From: Isoperla grammatica
Taxonomy: Eukaryota; Arthropoda; Insecta; Plecoptera; Perlodidae
Length of the DNA: 64,000 nucleotides
Direction of reading: 5' to 3'
NCBI GenBank assembly: GCA_945910005.1
Contig: OX246749.1
Span: 17,795,309 to 17,859,308, forward strand
Of the stretch, positions 1 to 11,898 are shown piece by piece. The translations under genes and the position numbers were made by a program. The notes beneath the pieces are model-generated. The model saw only the letters and a list, made by a program, of their open reading frames with translations. It was not told the origin of the DNA and made no database searches. The first letter of the stretch is position 1; each line of letters opens with the position of its first letter.

Positions 1-344
1 GGCCCATCAAGCATAAAAGCATGTTACGAAAACGTGAAGAAAGTCAGCAGAAAAGTCGGCTACTGTCAGTAGATGGCATCCTGTTGCGTAGAAACGCAGT
101 CAACATTGGTCTGCAGTCGAGTGGGCCTGCAGTGGTAAACGTAGACTAGCTCGTTTGAAATGGATGAGTGATCCAATGAATGATGATTGGACCTCAATGT
201 TAGTCAATTGATTGATTGATTTTTGGATTTTGGGCGCTTTTAACGGCGAGGGTCATTCGCGCCTCCAAGATTTATGTAATAAGTAAATTATGGTTAAAAA
301 GGTATAGTTTGAAATGTAAATGTAATATAACGAAAACGAAAATC

Positions 345-560
345 GATGTCATCAGAACATTGCCCAAGTCATCATTAGAAAGGGTTAACACTGATAAGAT
401 TCTTTGTCAGTAGAATATTGCCTAGGTCATCATAAGAGGGAGGGCTTAGAGTCGTGGTCAGTGGAACATTGCCAAGGTCTTCATAATAGAGGATTAACAG
501 AGTCGTAATCATAATATCATTGCCACGGTCGACATAAAATGAGAGGTAATTGAATAAGAA
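345..560. repeat. Degenerate tandem repeat, about 60-bp unit, 4 copies
   Basis: Four diverged copies share the pattern 'ATTGCC..AGGTC.TCAT' followed by 'GGGTTAACA'. They lie just beyond the stop codon of the minus-strand LINE, so they may be its 3' untranslated region. The preceding 1-344 shows no gene, only a TTGATTGATTGATT motif near 205 that resembles the head of the SINE-like repeat found elsewhere in the window. Confidence 0.5.
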
Positions 561-649
561 ACAACAAGTTGTCTACATATACGAGGGTATTCAGCATGCT
601 GGGTGTATTTTTGAAGACACTCTACGGAAAGATAAGAAATGTTGAGCAC

Positions 650-2333
650 TTATAGTCGATTAATCAGATTAGCTTGTTCCAAAAAGTTAAGAAGTTTTCT
701 GCAGTTGTCATAGGACAGTAGCTCCTCATATGATTGGCTTAGACCCAATTGGAGTCTTAAGCCATCATATAAAGAACATTCGGCCAATAGATGTTGTACA
801 GTTAGTATGGCATCACATGTGGCACACTTTGGGGCAATCTTTTCTCGGTCAAATAGGTAGGCATGCGTCAAGTGCGTATGCCCTATCCGAACCCGGGTCA
901 TCACAACCTCCTCGCGACGAGAAAGCTGGGTCGATGGGGGTCGCACCTTGACTGAGAGTGAGGGCATCGCTCGACGTAATTTGTTGTTCTGTAATGCGTC
1001 CCAACAAACCTGACCTATTCTAACCATGTGGTTTTTATAACCACTGTTGACATCGGGAACAGGGACGAGGTCAAAGTCGATGTTCGCCAGTTCTGCCGCC
1101 GTCTTTGCTGCCAAGTCTGCCTGTTCGTTGCCTTTAATGCCTACATGGCCTGGGACCCAGCAGAATTTGATTTTAAAGCCTCGCGAGTGTAATTTCTCCA
1201 GATAGTACTGAATGTCAACAACAAGGTGGTGAGGTGAGAACATGACGTGGAGTGCCTGGAGTGCGCTTTTACTATCGGAGCATACCATATAGCTGCTGCA
1301 CCTGCATCGCAGGATATATCTGAGAGCTTCTCGAATGGCATATAGTTCGGCAGTAAACACGGAGCACATGTCGTGGAGGCGGAACCCTGCATGGCTATCG
1401 CCGCAGTAATATGCACACCCGACGTTTGTGCCGGTTTTAGAGCCGTCAGTGTATATGAAGCGAAATGGTTGGTGGTCATGACAAATAGCTCTGAATCTTG
1501 TTTGGAAAACTATATCTGATGTGGTGTTTTTATTACACTTGGAAAGGACAAACAGAATATCTGGTTCCGGAGTGAGCCACGGAGGGTTGTGGCTTAAAAC
1601 GAGGCTCAACATTTTAGGTACCTTAAAATCTAAAATGCGGAAGAGATGTCTACAAGTACAACGTACTCCAGTAGGTAGAGTTGCCAATGGTTTATTGTCA
1701 AATAGTCTGACAAATCTCCGGTCGAACGAAGCTGGGTGGGATGGGTGTGGGCGCCTGGCTTGGATCTTCAGGACATACCTGCCCAACAAGTAGCTCCGCC
1801 TTTCTGCCAGGGATGTCATTCCGGCCTCGGCATATAGGCTGAGGACGGGGCTCGTGCGGAATGCACCGAGGGCCAGACGGAGGCCACTGTGATGGACAGT
1901 GTCGAGGAGTTTCAAGATCGAATCGCGGGCTGATGAATACACAAAACATCCATAGTCCATCTTGGATCTAACCAGTGATCCGTATATCCGCAGCAAACAT
2001 GTCCTGTCTGCACCCCAAGATGTGTTACTAAGAACTTTCAAGATGTTCAGTTTTAACATACAGCTTTTTCGTAATTCTCGAACATGGTGACTCCAATTAA
2101 GCTTCGAATTAAAAACCAAGCCGAGGACACGAATGTGTGGTTTAAATTCTAGTTCTACATCGTTCAGGGTAAGACGGGGATTTGCGTGAGCCTTCCCACG
2201 CCGACAGAAGTGGATGCACTGAGTGCTCTCGGCTGAGAAGCGAGTGCCACGCGCTCGAGCCCACTCGCCGAGGCGGTTCAGTGCTAGCTGCAGGTGCCGT
2301 TGGGCAATGGAAACCTTGACTGACCTAAAGAAT
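650..2333 (-). mobile_element. 5'-truncated non-LTR retrotransposon (Jockey/I/R1 group), RT C-terminus plus RNase H
   Basis: The reading frame stays open from about 2333 down to the stop at 650, further upstream than its first methionine-like codon. The N-terminal part (QRHLQLALNRLGEWAR..., LGLVFNSKLNWSHHV) is the thumb region that follows the catalytic YxDD box of Jockey/R1-type reverse transcriptases. The middle part is an RNase H domain with FIYTDGSKTG, ELYAIREAL, SDSKSALQAL and WVPGHVGIKGNEQADLAAK, so the acidic residues and the late HxGxxGNE box are present. The C-terminus has a CCHC-like CATC...H...C motif. The RT palm is missing and the break falls where the SINE-like repeat starts, as expected for 5' truncation or later insertion. 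The retained part has no internal stop. It is a dead fragment, with the RT origin clear and the exact clade less so. Confidence 0.85.
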
Positions 2334-2650
2334 TGATGATTGATCGATTAATGGGGCTTTACGTCTCATAATTTTGCAACAATGTCTAATCGAGACGATG
2401 AGCGGGTGATGATGATGAGAAAGCTGATGATGAAGAATAAAGCCACATCCGAATCAGATCCACTGTACGTCGCGTGGGTCGTCATACGGGAGTTCAGCAA
2501 GGGAGGGCGGGGCCACGTGGGAGGAGAAATATTCAGTGGGACAGTGGGGGGAAAGGGACAGGGTCTCCTTTTGTGCCTCTTACGACTAGCAGAGTCACTC
2601 TGGGCCTATTCTAGCCCGGGCCGAGACAGGTCTCCTTTCGTCGCCAAGTA
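2334..2650 (+). repeat. SINE-like dispersed repeat, fullest copy
   Basis: It starts with GATTGATCGATTAATGGGGC, passes through 'AATCGAGACGATGAGCG' and a GGGGCCACGTGGGAGGAG block, and ends in a conserved tail containing CTCTTACGACTAGCAG and GGGCCTATTCT..CCCGGG. Partial copies lie at 9348-9545, 9889-9950, 10665-10862 and 12206-12300. The head resembles the TGATTGATTGATT..TGGGG starts of arthropod short repeats. I see no coding capacity and no obvious pol III A/B boxes, so SINE is a working label. Confidence 0.6.
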
Positions 2651-2832
2651 AAGAGAAAATCGATCATGAATTGGTTTTATATTGGTACTGGTATTTGTAC
2701 GTTAAACAAGCTATTTGGCGTCTAAAAAGTATGCAACTAATGACGTCCTTAATTTACGAGGCTACACTTGAGGTTCCCTTAAAGAAAGTATTGTGCTTGT
2801 TTTAATCTGCTATTTTATGTTTTGTTCTTCAG

Positions 2833-4520
2833 AAAACTGTCGGAAGAGTCCAAAACTTGATGAAACCTTCACATTCAGAACTACCGGTACAAAACGCCCA
2901 ATAGCAATAATTGAGGAAAATCGAGATGTCGATCAGGAGGATTCACAAGGTCATGGTCAAACAAGTCACGATTCTGACAATAAAGTTAATTATTTGTCTG
3001 AGAGCTCGGAAGAAGGTATGTGACACATCCCGTGCTAGTCTATTGGCAACTCTATAATTACCTAAAATGTAGTACCTATGTTCAAACTGTGCAAAAATAC
3101 ACACTTTGAAATGCAAAAATATGCCACTCAATATTCCCGTAAAGCCGTCTTGCTAATCCACATTGGAACTGAACCAAGAGCCCAAATTACAAGAACCGAA
3201 TGTGTCATGTCCTGTACTCAAACCCCACATACTATTTGCATATTTGCATTCAATGTCGTTAAAATGCATATTTTTTAGACAAAAACTGTACAAGGTACAG
3301 CACATCACAACATTGTCCCACATATTAAGTACAATGGAAGGTCCCAAATAAGATTTCAATTTAATATCAATTGTTGTAGCTGTAGTAAAATATTGTAATA
3401 CATATTTGTTAATATGTTCTTTACAGGATCGTTCATCTACTTGGGGGAGGTCAAAATATTCCTTATAATTGAAAGCAAATTGTTGCGCAGCCAGCATCTC
3501 TTTTAGATGGGTTTTTTATGGTGTTTGCTTCATACTACGTATTTGGATTTACTTATCCATCATCGTGCGCTGTGACACTGTAGTTCTTTCAAAGGATAGT
3601 TCAGAAATACAGCTTTCAGTCATCATCGTTATCTATTGCCACGTCCAACTCTGAGTTGGGTCGGCGTAAGATAAGCCTCTCCATCTCCTCCTATATTGCC
3701 ACCACTCTTCCCTTTCCACCACATTCCTCCACGTCCTTCCTTACGTTGTCTTGCCATCGTTGTCGTGGTGTGCCTCTTCTCCTCGTTCCTGGGATTTCCA
3801 ATTCCATCATTCTTCTCGGCAATCTTTCAGAAGCTCAGAATCCTTTATGCAAAGGGGATGATCATATACAGGCGAAACGATTATACAGAAAATGCCTGGA
3901 AGAATGTGGCTGAAACTATGAAACCTACTTGTATGTTCTGATTTTGAAATTATTCGCTTGGCTAGCGATCTCATGACGAGTATTTAGTAAGATGTGTCGA
4001 TGTTATTCACGAATAAGCGTAGGCCTAGGCCTATGTTATTTTTAATAATTGGTTGTGTTCTGGACCCTAGGACTCTTCCAATGTACATATTATACAGTCC
4101 TGGGCCTAGGCCCCTAGACTGAAATGATTTGGCCTTAATCCATATACATTCTTAGCATGTATTTAAAATCAGTTTACAACTTTTTAAATCTACATTAACA
4201 TTAAACATACAAGATGGCCGAAGTATATAACCGACAGTGTAAGGTTGGTCTTAACAAGTTTCAGTGCACTAATTAAATAACATCAAACATTTATTTTAGA
4301 TGATACTGATCTTGAATAAATACCTTCGCAACGAGGGAGGAAAGCAACGAAACGCCCTTGGTCAGTGGAGGAAAAGACAGCCGTACTTGAACACTTCAGG
4401 CAGAACATTTCCAGGCAGGAGGTTCCCGGCAAGCCTGAATGCGAGAAGTGCATTGAACATGATAACGCGTTGAAGTCCCGATGCTGGCGGAACGTAAAAT
4501 AGTGTTTAAAACCAAATAAA
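2833..4520 (+). pseudogene. Two-exon remnant of a transposon-type protein with a W..EE..AV C-terminal domain
   Basis: Exon 1 follows a plausible acceptor (TTCTTCAG at 2832), encodes a charged stretch ending YLSESSEE, and stops at a GGTATGTG donor at 3015/3016. Exon 2 starts at 4300 after TTATTTTAG and stays in phase (DDTDLE, then a TAA), then reads KRPWSVEEKTAVLEHF, VPGKPECEKCIEHD and RCWRNVK before a TAG. This 'RPW..EE..AV..HF...PGK..C..CI...L..R.W..VK' pattern is a domain I associate with lineage-expanded, transposon-like invertebrate proteins, but I cannot name the superfamily. Two in-frame stops make it a pseudogene. The 1.28-kb intervening segment holds a LINE 3' end (separate entry), a TAGGCC-rich stretch and nothing else I recognise. 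Confidence 0.4.
3625..3835 (-). mobile_element. LINE 3'-end fragment (DRRRWRGL-type C-terminus)
   Basis: On the minus strand this reads DNVRKDVEECGG...WWQYRRRWRGL, followed by an untranslated tail ending near a short ATC-rich microsatellite. The same 3' end, better preserved, sits at 57680-57870 and in its mirror copy at 61425-61615. Only about 200 bp remain, which is typical of a 5'-truncated non-LTR insertion. Confidence 0.6.
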
Positions 4521-4639
4521 AAGAATAAAGACCGCCAGCGCGAAGAAAACCGCAAAGAGGTATAAACTATAAACACATAATATTGTGTACATAATCAGAT
4601 AAAACGGACAAGGCCGCCAGCGCGAAGGAAACCCCATAA

Positions 4640-5590
4640 AAGTATAAACACATAATATTGTTAACAGTGAGCCCACAGGTCCCTCTACTTGCAGCTCTAG
4701 CGCTCGCAGCGCGGTTGAAAAACTTCGAAAGTCATATGTTATATGAATCAGAGCGCATTAGGCCTTATGCACTTTCCGAAGTAATTTCTATTTCTAGTGA
4801 ATCAGAATACTCAGTGTCGACGTCTGTGCGCTCCAAAAGGACGTCCGCGCGCGCGGACAGCGAGGACAGTTGGAACTCCACTCGAAATAGTTACTACGAA
4901 TTCATTCATTCGATACGTTTATTAGCTTCGACTCCGGTAACTCCGTGTAAGCCAAAAGCCTCCTTAACTTAAAATAAGTCAACGAGACCCGTCACATCTC
5001 CTGATATGTTTGCAAGCGCCGAAAGTTCTTTGAGTCTCGAGTGGGACGTATCTGTAATTGAGTCTCGCCTGGTTGCTAGCAACACTAACAACACCCTTGC
5101 ACACCAACACCCACTTCGTAGCAGGAACGAACAAACGGATACAGTAGACTCCGCTAGCAAGTCACATCACGAACCGACGTTACCCATGAATGCAACGGGA
5201 TCAGTTGGCATCACAGGTACACACTCTTCAAATGTGGGAAGTGATTTTCAATTATCCGTTAACTTAGACTCTCTATTTGATTCAAAAGACTTAATTCCAA
5301 CATATTTAGACGTAATTCTCGCCAAATTAAGACGCTTTCAACTACAATGTGATATACACTTCCGCAGCCGTAGACTGAACAAGAATCGTACAGCAGGTAT
5401 CTACGCTCAGTGTTGCTACAGACACTGCTAGCGCTACAAGTTAAACCTCGACTGCCGCACTGCAATCGGTAACGAGGTGTTCGTGTATGCGACCAGTAGT
5501 GGAGTCTTTAATAATGACAGCGAAAACCAAACCAGGCAATTGAAAGGAGAGGAAGGGAATTGCGAACGGTTGAAACTGCTTAATCAAAAG
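4640..5590 (+). pseudogene. Decayed ORF of unknown family
   Basis: Three consecutive open stretches in one frame are separated by single stops: 4658-4972, then 5006-5431, then on to about 5590. The translation is serine-rich and polar (EVISISSESEYSVSTSV...), then DSLFDSKDLIPTYLDVI, with no recognisable domain. The continuity of frame suggests one degraded transposon ORF. A relation to the P-element-like remnant just downstream is possible but not shown. Confidence 0.3.
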
Positions 5591-5879
5591 CCGTTTATGT
5601 ATGTCTGAAATGATAAGAAAAAGTAACGTAGATGCTCTAGTTTTAAAGAACTATAAAGTTATTCACTCAGACGAGGTTATTCGTAAGACACGGTCTGAGG
5701 CTCTTGCTGCACAAGGCCGCGACAAAGACGATGTTATTGATTTGATGTCACTAAAATGTACATTGAAAGCAAATCAACTGGTAATCAGTATCCTACATTC
5801 AGTCAGTTGGGTATCCGTTCTCTGCCCACTGCTTCAGTAGCAGTCAGTTGCAAGTAGCCAACGCTACCCGCAAACAGGA

Positions 5880-6535
5880 GGCGGCCGGGAGCCAGACCAG
5901 ACCGGTAACCCTTCAGAAGATTTGTATTTGTTCGAAGATGCTGAATTGGAGGTCGAGGTTCTGTCATCCAAGTACATCGTGAGTGAACCTTCTACACATA
6001 TTGATTCTTGCATACCTAGTGTTTCTTAAAGTCCTGTTGCATCTAGCACTCGAAAGGACCCCAAAAAGAACTCGAAGTTCTTGACTCAACTCCAAAACGA
6101 ATGTGTTAGTTTGCAGATCGGGGTTCTGAGAAAACAAACCTGATGTTCGCAACACCTATACATTTTGTGCCAAAGCCGCTTTCCCCGGGCAGGAAGTGCT
6201 CAAATAAGTTGTTGTTAAAATGTAAAAGTAAGCGGTGTTTTTAAAGGCAGCTGATGCAACTAAGTCTCGGACCGCAAGAAAATGATGCACGGCATGATTG
6301 TCAAAGCCAACAAACGTCTCAGAGTTTTGGAACGCAGATGTAAGGAGATGAAACTTGGCATTCGAGGTATGCGTAGTAACCTAACATCTACTTTTATCCG
6401 GCAGCTTGAAACTGACGTTTTACCAGCAGCAGCTCGACTGTTTCTAAGTCAGATCCGCTGTGGGAAGAAGTCTACAAAAGGACGTCGCTAACTATTGAGG
6501 ATAAAATACTTGCTATTTCACTGTATAAAAGAAGC
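5880..6535 (+). pseudogene. P-element/THAP9-like transposase fragment
   Basis: The best part, 6282-6535, reads KANKRLRVLERRCKEMKL, then ETDVLPAAARLFLSQI and, after a frame change, SLTIEDKILAISLYKRSP. The coiled-coil followed by 'ED..LAISLYkrSP(KAY)' is the junction between the coiled coil and the catalytic region in P-element/THAP9-type and related invertebrate transposases. Upstream, 5880-6240, acidic and serine/threonine-rich fragments appear in shifting frames. No catalytic domain follows; the sequence becomes AT-rich. It is a broken fragment, identified by motif resemblance only. The gap 5591-5879 shows no feature. Confidence 0.45.
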
Positions 6536-6540
6536 CCCTA

Positions 6541-7480
6541 AGCATAAAAGTTAATGCAAACATCATTCAATGAATGCTAAAAAAATATCATTTTACGACC
6601 ATGTGAATCGTGAAACATCAATACATAATTACTATATGAATATTGTTAGAATATAAAATGAACATTTACAGAATAATAAATAAATATTCTATAACTGGCA
6701 ATAAATATTCAAATTATATTCTTAGAACTTTAAATAAATGTTCAGATTACTAGGGCTAAATATTTAAAGAATGTTTTTGGGACATTCACAGGATGGATAT
6801 GGATATAGTATGCCCATATTCTAGGGCTGCCCAATGATTAAAAAAATCACGTCGACATTGTGGGAAGAAATATCAATTTTGCGTCGCGATATCGAACTTA
6901 TAAAGTGACATCGATATTAGCGATATTGAAAGTTCTCTTGTCTCTTTTTAGGATTTCCAGACCAGCCAGAGACAATTAATTCTAAACAATATTAGCGTAT
7001 CCACTGATGTAGCTGGCAACACCGCACCTGCTCCATGGGTCCAACAGTTGAGTCGGGATATGACTCCGATGCACGCGCACTTTAGGGTTCCTTTATCGGG
7101 CACGTCGATGGGTCCAGGTCGCCTCTCGCTTACTTTGGCCGTATTTTAGAACATGTTTTCATTCATAAAAGTGAGTTAAAAATGATTCGCATGATTTCGG
7201 TGGGAAAACAAGGCATGACGTCAACGTTGGGAACAACATTCACCCAATCACAAAGATGAATAAGATATCGTTTTTATGATGGACATCCAGAGTATTTTGA
7301 ATATGACACTCGCGAGATTATGTTTCAATTATAATTTGGTTGTAGTGCGAAACTTAATAAGTTTCAACTTAGTAACAAATTCTTAATTCATAAGTGAAAA
7401 AACGGAGTCAAATGAGGTTCTTTAGTTCAGTAGCAGGGTCAAGAGAAGTACTACTAAACAAATTCATAACCTACAAATAA
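6541..7480. other. AT-rich non-coding stretch with a possible hAT-type end
   Basis: Positions 6580-6800 are low-complexity A/T with repeated AATATTC-like words. At about 6825 the words CTAGGGCTGCCCAATGATTA begin a block with many CGATAT/GATATC motifs, resembling the subterminal part of hAT elements and of hAT-C in this window. I found no matching opposite end. No coding evidence was seen. Confidence 0.3.
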
Positions 7481-7482
7481 GA

Positions 7483-8975
7483 ATGGCGTTCAACATGGAT
7501 GGTACTCTGGTAGTTTTTCACGAAGATATTGTCGATGATGCCGACGTGGGTGATGAGGAGGAATCGAGGCCTGCGGATGAGATTCTAATTAACATTATGA
7601 AGCATTATCCAATAATGTATAGCAAACAATTGGCCGACTATAAGGACGAGGGAAAAACTAGATGAAAAAGACAGACCACGTTGCGAAGAGGGTCAAATCG
7701 GCCAAGAAAACAGTACCACTAACACACAAACTATTAGTTGATTGGAAGGATCACATGGATGCGATGACAGGCACATCCGAAGCAGCAAAACAGCAGCACT
7801 TGTAAGTAACACCAACTTATGTCAAACTGACAGTGCTTGCACAGCACATACCAAAGGATTGTACCTAACCTAACGCTTGTTTTGTCACAGGAACTCAATT
7901 GGCCGGTTCCTGTATGCCATGATGCCACCATTACGAAGCATAGATTGGCCTGCCAACATCAGTGAGTGGTTACCTTATCTACATAAGATGCAATCGATTG
8001 AAGACTACATGCAAACTACCTGCCAGGGAATTGTATTTATGGTTTCTATTTCTTTGAATTTCTTTAATTTTCTTTGTACCGATACTATTAGATGTCACTC
8101 GTGTTTCAGGTCAATGCAGCAAGCAAAGTTAACATATTAAAAACGGTAACCAGATACCTCAAGTTCATCAAACTCCATAAAACTGACCCTGGCAGCATCG
8201 TAGAGTGCTCTTGCTGCGGAATTGGGATCATCGAGATCAAATGCCCCTACTGTAACAGCGATAATAGCCTTCTCTCGAAGAGATAACAAAGAAGCGGTAA
8301 ATGACATCTACCGCAGAACGGCAGGATGGTGAAACGCAACCTAATCTTAGCCAAAGTCATCTGGGCACATTTTTCTATACACTGGTGTAATAAGGCTACC
8401 AGGTGAGCATGAAGGCCAAATCCCTGTCGTTCAAATGCTCTCGGAACGCCACAACGCCAATGCGTTAACATTCTGGCTATGCGAATGAATCCCCTCTGGT
8501 GGGAAAATACCAGACGTCGTTGTGTAAGATTACTCTGTGGCGCTTTTGAATTCAATTTCCAGGGCTTTTGCTCTGAAGCCAAGTATTTGTGCCTACTGTG
8601 ACATGTGCTTCAAAATTCTAACTTGCGATCCAGGAGTTCATGAACTGCCGAAGAGTTTCATTAGAGTTGATGTTGCACATTTCGTGAAAAACATAACACA
8701 GTGGAAGTGCCTTCGCAACAAAGATCGTAGAATACGTGAATTTTATATATGAGGAGTTGCACGTTAAGTTCTCAGCACGACACTGAAAGAAGCAAAAAGC
8801 ATTATTTTAGCTCTATTGGTAGTGTGCCAAACATCGACCGAAGGCACATCTCTGTCAACAGGCCATCGAGTGCCTTGTAAAAAGTACAAGACAAAAATGA
8901 AGGAGCTTTATTCGACGGCGGACGTAAACCATCTTCTTACTGAAGTTGGTGATAAGAAAGTCTTGAAACAATAAT
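7483..8975 (+). pseudogene. Fragmented multi-exon transposon protein with a YqaJ-like motif
   Basis: Several pieces line up. At 7483-7665 there is an acidic N-terminus and DEILINIMKHYPIMYSKQL (MADF-like). At 7662-7802, VKSAKKTVPLTHKLLVDWKD is followed by a GTAAGT donor. At 7891 (after TTTGTCACAG) comes SIGRFLYAMMPPLRSIDW. At 8112 (after TGTTTCAG) comes VNAASKVNIL, then VECSCCGIGIIEIKCPYC, which resembles the catalytic EIK box of YqaJ/lambda-exonuclease-like recombinases carried by some animal mobile elements. At 8660-8975, RVDVAHFVKNITQWKC and a helical segment appear, typical of DDE-type transposon proteins. The pieces may come from two elements. Frames are broken and no intact product is possible. 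Confidence 0.35.
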
Positions 8976-9347
8976 TTTCAATTATTATTATTTTCTGTTA
9001 ACTTTAACAAGTAAGGTATGCACTGTTGCAAGTGTAAGAACCTTCTTGTAACCTGGATGGCACCACTGTTCGTCATACGAACCTAACAATAAGCATCCAA
9101 TGAGAAAACCTGGATCTCGGCCTTTTATTTCATGTAGGATATTTATTTCATGTCCATCCAATTCAGATTCGAGGTGGTTTGTTATATTTATTTATTTAAT
9201 GTCTATCCTATTCAGTTATCAAACTAATATAAAAGGGTCATCAAGTGTGATACTATCGTACTGACACACCATCCCATTAAAAGTGAACTAATCCATCTCA
9301 CAAATAAGTAATGAAATATTTTATTCATGACGTACTTGACAGCTTAG
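8976..9347. other. No recognisable feature
   Basis: The sequence is AT-rich with a weak direct repeat of 'TATTTATTTCATGTC.ATCC.ATTCAG' (about 9126 and 9188). No ORF, RNA gene or element end was recognised. Confidence 0.4.
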
Positions 9348-9606
9348 GTCATACGACGACTTCCGAATCATTTCCACCTACATCATGGGGTCGTCAGAAG
9401 GGGAGTCCAGCAAGGGAGGGCAGGGCCAAGTGGGAGGAGAATTATCAGTGGGACAGCGGGGGGCAAAGGGACAGGGTCTCATTTCGTCGCCTCTTACGAC
9501 CAGCAGTCAGTCTGGGCCTATTCTACCCCGGGGCGAGACGGGTCGAAGCACTCGGGCTGAGCACTCGGGCTGAAGCACTCGGGCTGAAGCACTCAGGCTG
9601 AAGCAC
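9348..9606 (+). repeat. SINE-like repeat copy followed by a 14-bp tandem repeat
   Basis: Positions 9348-9545 match the middle and tail of the repeat at 2334-2650 (TCATACGACGAC..., GGGCCAAGTGGGAGGAG, CGCCTCTTACGACCAGCAG, GGGCCTATTCTACCCCGGG). From 9546, GCACTCGGGCTGA(A) is repeated about five times, possibly by slippage at the repeat's 3' end. 9607-9888 shows nothing further. Confidence 0.6.
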
Positions 9607-9888
9607 TTAGAAGAATACTCGTTTCAAGAAAATGAAGTGGTGCAGTTGAAAGTTAAATATCCACTATGGATAGCAACTGAAAGGTGTGACCTAATAACTT
9701 TTGTTGACCGTTGTGCAGATTTTGTTACCAAATTTGCGAGCAAGCTGATACTGAAAATTAACGCACAATGTGATACCTTCCATTAAAATGCTTACTTGGA
9801 GGAAGATTTTCTAGGTTATGAACATATTATTTCAGGAGAATTTGTCGTTGTTTTTGTTCATAACGAGCCGTTCGCACTTGTTTAGTTG

Positions 9889-10135
9889 ATTGATTAATGG
9901 GGCTTAAAATCTACTGGCCGACTAACGGCAAACGTCGAGTCCACAGTACTAAGTGATGCTAAAAATTTTCGTGGTTTCAACGTGTCGTGGTATGAAAAGT
10001 GTTTGCGGCCGACATGTAGTGCTGTCAAGCAGCGACTATATTGTCTGGTTTGCGTTCTCGTCTCGGGAGACAAACGACGAGCAGCGACTAAATTGTTGGG
10101 TTTGCGTTCTCATCTTGAGAGACAAACGATGAGGT
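9889..10135. repeat. SINE-like head plus a duplicated hairpin-forming segment
   Basis: TTGATTGATTAATGGGGCTT at 9889 matches the head of the SINE-like repeat but soon diverges. From about 10028, two copies of a roughly 54-bp unit follow, each with GTTTGCGTTCTC near GAGACAAACGA, so each can fold through GTTTG/CAAAC and TCTC/GAGA pairing. 10136-10487 is unique-looking, with no ORF. Confidence 0.45.
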
Positions 10136-10487
10136 AGACCCAGAAACAGTTGCATGGTGAAGTGAGGGAGGTTAATAGAGCTATTCAAATGCCAGAACAC
10201 TGCCAACATCGCCACACGGGGTGCGCGTACTAGTGGACCAAACGAGGGACGAGGCCGGTTACCAGCCCAGAGCTAGGGCTGAGCCATTCAGCTTCCAGGG
10301 AAACCTACTATAGATAGGCTGATAACCTGGTCCCGCCCATTGCGTGGCCCCAACACGGACACCAATGGAAAGAGTGCTCCAGTGACGACAGAAAGCGGAT
10401 AAAACGAGCAGTGAAAGCAGCCTTTAAACAACAAATAATTACCAAGAACTGGCGCAAACGGGTGATACTGATAGATACTGAGTAACT

Positions 10488-10664
10488 ATTCTACGCAGCT
10501 TGAAGCCTCGCACAAAAAAAGTTGTGGTTTTATGAAGAAATTTGGTATTTTCTCCAGCCAAACGATTGTACGCAGCTTGAAGCCTTGCACAAATTTATGC
10601 TAGAAGTTGCGTTTTCATGTAGTATCTGGTATTTTCTTCAGCCAAACGATTGTACGCAGCTTGA
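10488..10664. repeat. Short tandem duplication around CGCAGCTTGAA
   Basis: TACGCAGCTTGAA occurs at about 10493, 10570 and 10653. The last two are preceded by TCAGCCAAACGATTG-like words and GGTATTTTC. The units are roughly 80 bp, imperfect and non-coding, and directly abut the next SINE-like copy. Confidence 0.5.
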
Positions 10665-10862
10665 ATTGATTGATAAATGGAGCTTGACTTCTCAAATTTG
10701 TGCAACAATGGCTAATCGAGACGATGAGTGGGTGATGATGAATATGAGGAAGATGATAATGAAGAAAAAAGCCACATCCAAATCAGAGCCCTCGTACGTC
10801 ACGGGAGTTATCATACGGGGAGTCCAGGAAGAGAGGGCAGGGCCATGTGGGAGGAGGAATCA
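10665..10862 (+). repeat. SINE-like repeat copy, 3'-truncated
   Basis: It has the head TTGATTGATAAATGGAGCTT, then AATCGAGACGATGAG, AAGCCACATCCAAATCAGA and GGGCCATGTGGGAGGAG, matching 2334-2540. The conserved tail is missing after about 10862. Confidence 0.6.
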
Positions 10863-11609
10863 TCAAAGCGCACAAACCAGCCAACCACGATAAGGTACAG
10901 TCCCTGGGCAGGTTAGTCAGAACCAAACCGTAAGCGACTTTGTGAAGTGAGTTGGGTATGGTTACGTGGTTGTTTGAAAATAGTGTTCGTAGGGCTACTT
11001 TTGTGCGCTGCACATGGTTACGGCGGTCAACGGGGGATCATGAGGAGTGAGGGGCTCTTTCTGACCAGCCCAGCCAATTAGGATACTTTCTTGAGCAGAT
11101 GTTTTTCTCACAAAACTGTGTTGTCGCATCTCCCTTGTCAATATGGGGGAGGGGGGCGATGCACCATAATGCGCGCGTCTCTTCAAGGAAGGTAGGGTGG
11201 ATCGAGCAACACTAAAGACAGTTTTCAAGTCACGCGTCCAGCGCGACCAGCTGCGGTCATGTACCATGACCACAAAGAATCAGGTAGGGTTGGTCACGAT
11301 TTCACTTAATAGTACTATACCTCGATGTTTTCGATCTGAAGCTACTACATTCAGCCATATCGTAATGCTTAATCGATAACAAGTGAACACTACTCTATTT
11401 ATTGACGCAAAGGTAACGAAATAATAAATGCAACAAAGATATACTTAAGTTATGTAGAAATGTTTTAATGAGAATGATTGAACTATATTATAACATACAT
11501 GTACGAAAGTCACACGACCTTATTTGCTTCTCTTCCGTTCTTCGGTTCTGGGGCGACCGGCTTTCTTTGGGCCCCCTGCCTGTTGCTTGCTCAGCAGCGG
11601 ATGCAGCTC
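10863..11609. other. No recognisable feature
   Basis: The open stretches here are short and unconvincing. An AT-rich part (11300-11520) is followed by a GC-rich part (11540-11610). No TE motif, RNA gene or splice structure was seen. Confidence 0.35.
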
Positions 11610-11613
11610 TGAG

Positions 11614-11880
11614 GGCAGGCAATACAGACACCATCAGTAACCGTGCCCTTTATGCCCACCCTTACGTAGGCAGGCAATACAGACACCATCAGTAACCGTG
11701 CCCTTTATGCCCACCCTTACGTAGGCAGGCAATACAGACACCATCAGTAACCGTGCCCTTTATGCCCACCCTTACGTTGGCAGGCAATACACACACCATT
11801 AGTAACCGTGCCCATTTAACCTAGCCCCTTTATGCCCAACCTGATGTAGGCAAGCAATACAGACACCATAAGTAACTGTG
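11614..11880. repeat. Minisatellite, 55-bp unit, about 5 copies
   Basis: The unit begins GGCAGGCAATACAGACACC and ends CCCACCCTTACGTA. Copies 1-3 are nearly identical; the last two are diverged. The spacing is 55 bp, measured between 11615 and 11670. Confidence 0.85.
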
Positions 11881-11898
11881 CCCCCTTTCTGAACAAGC

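Noticed and set aside
3153..3497. 114-codon minus-strand ORF
   Set aside because: AT-rich, no motif, lies in an intron-like spacer; coding potential unconvincing.
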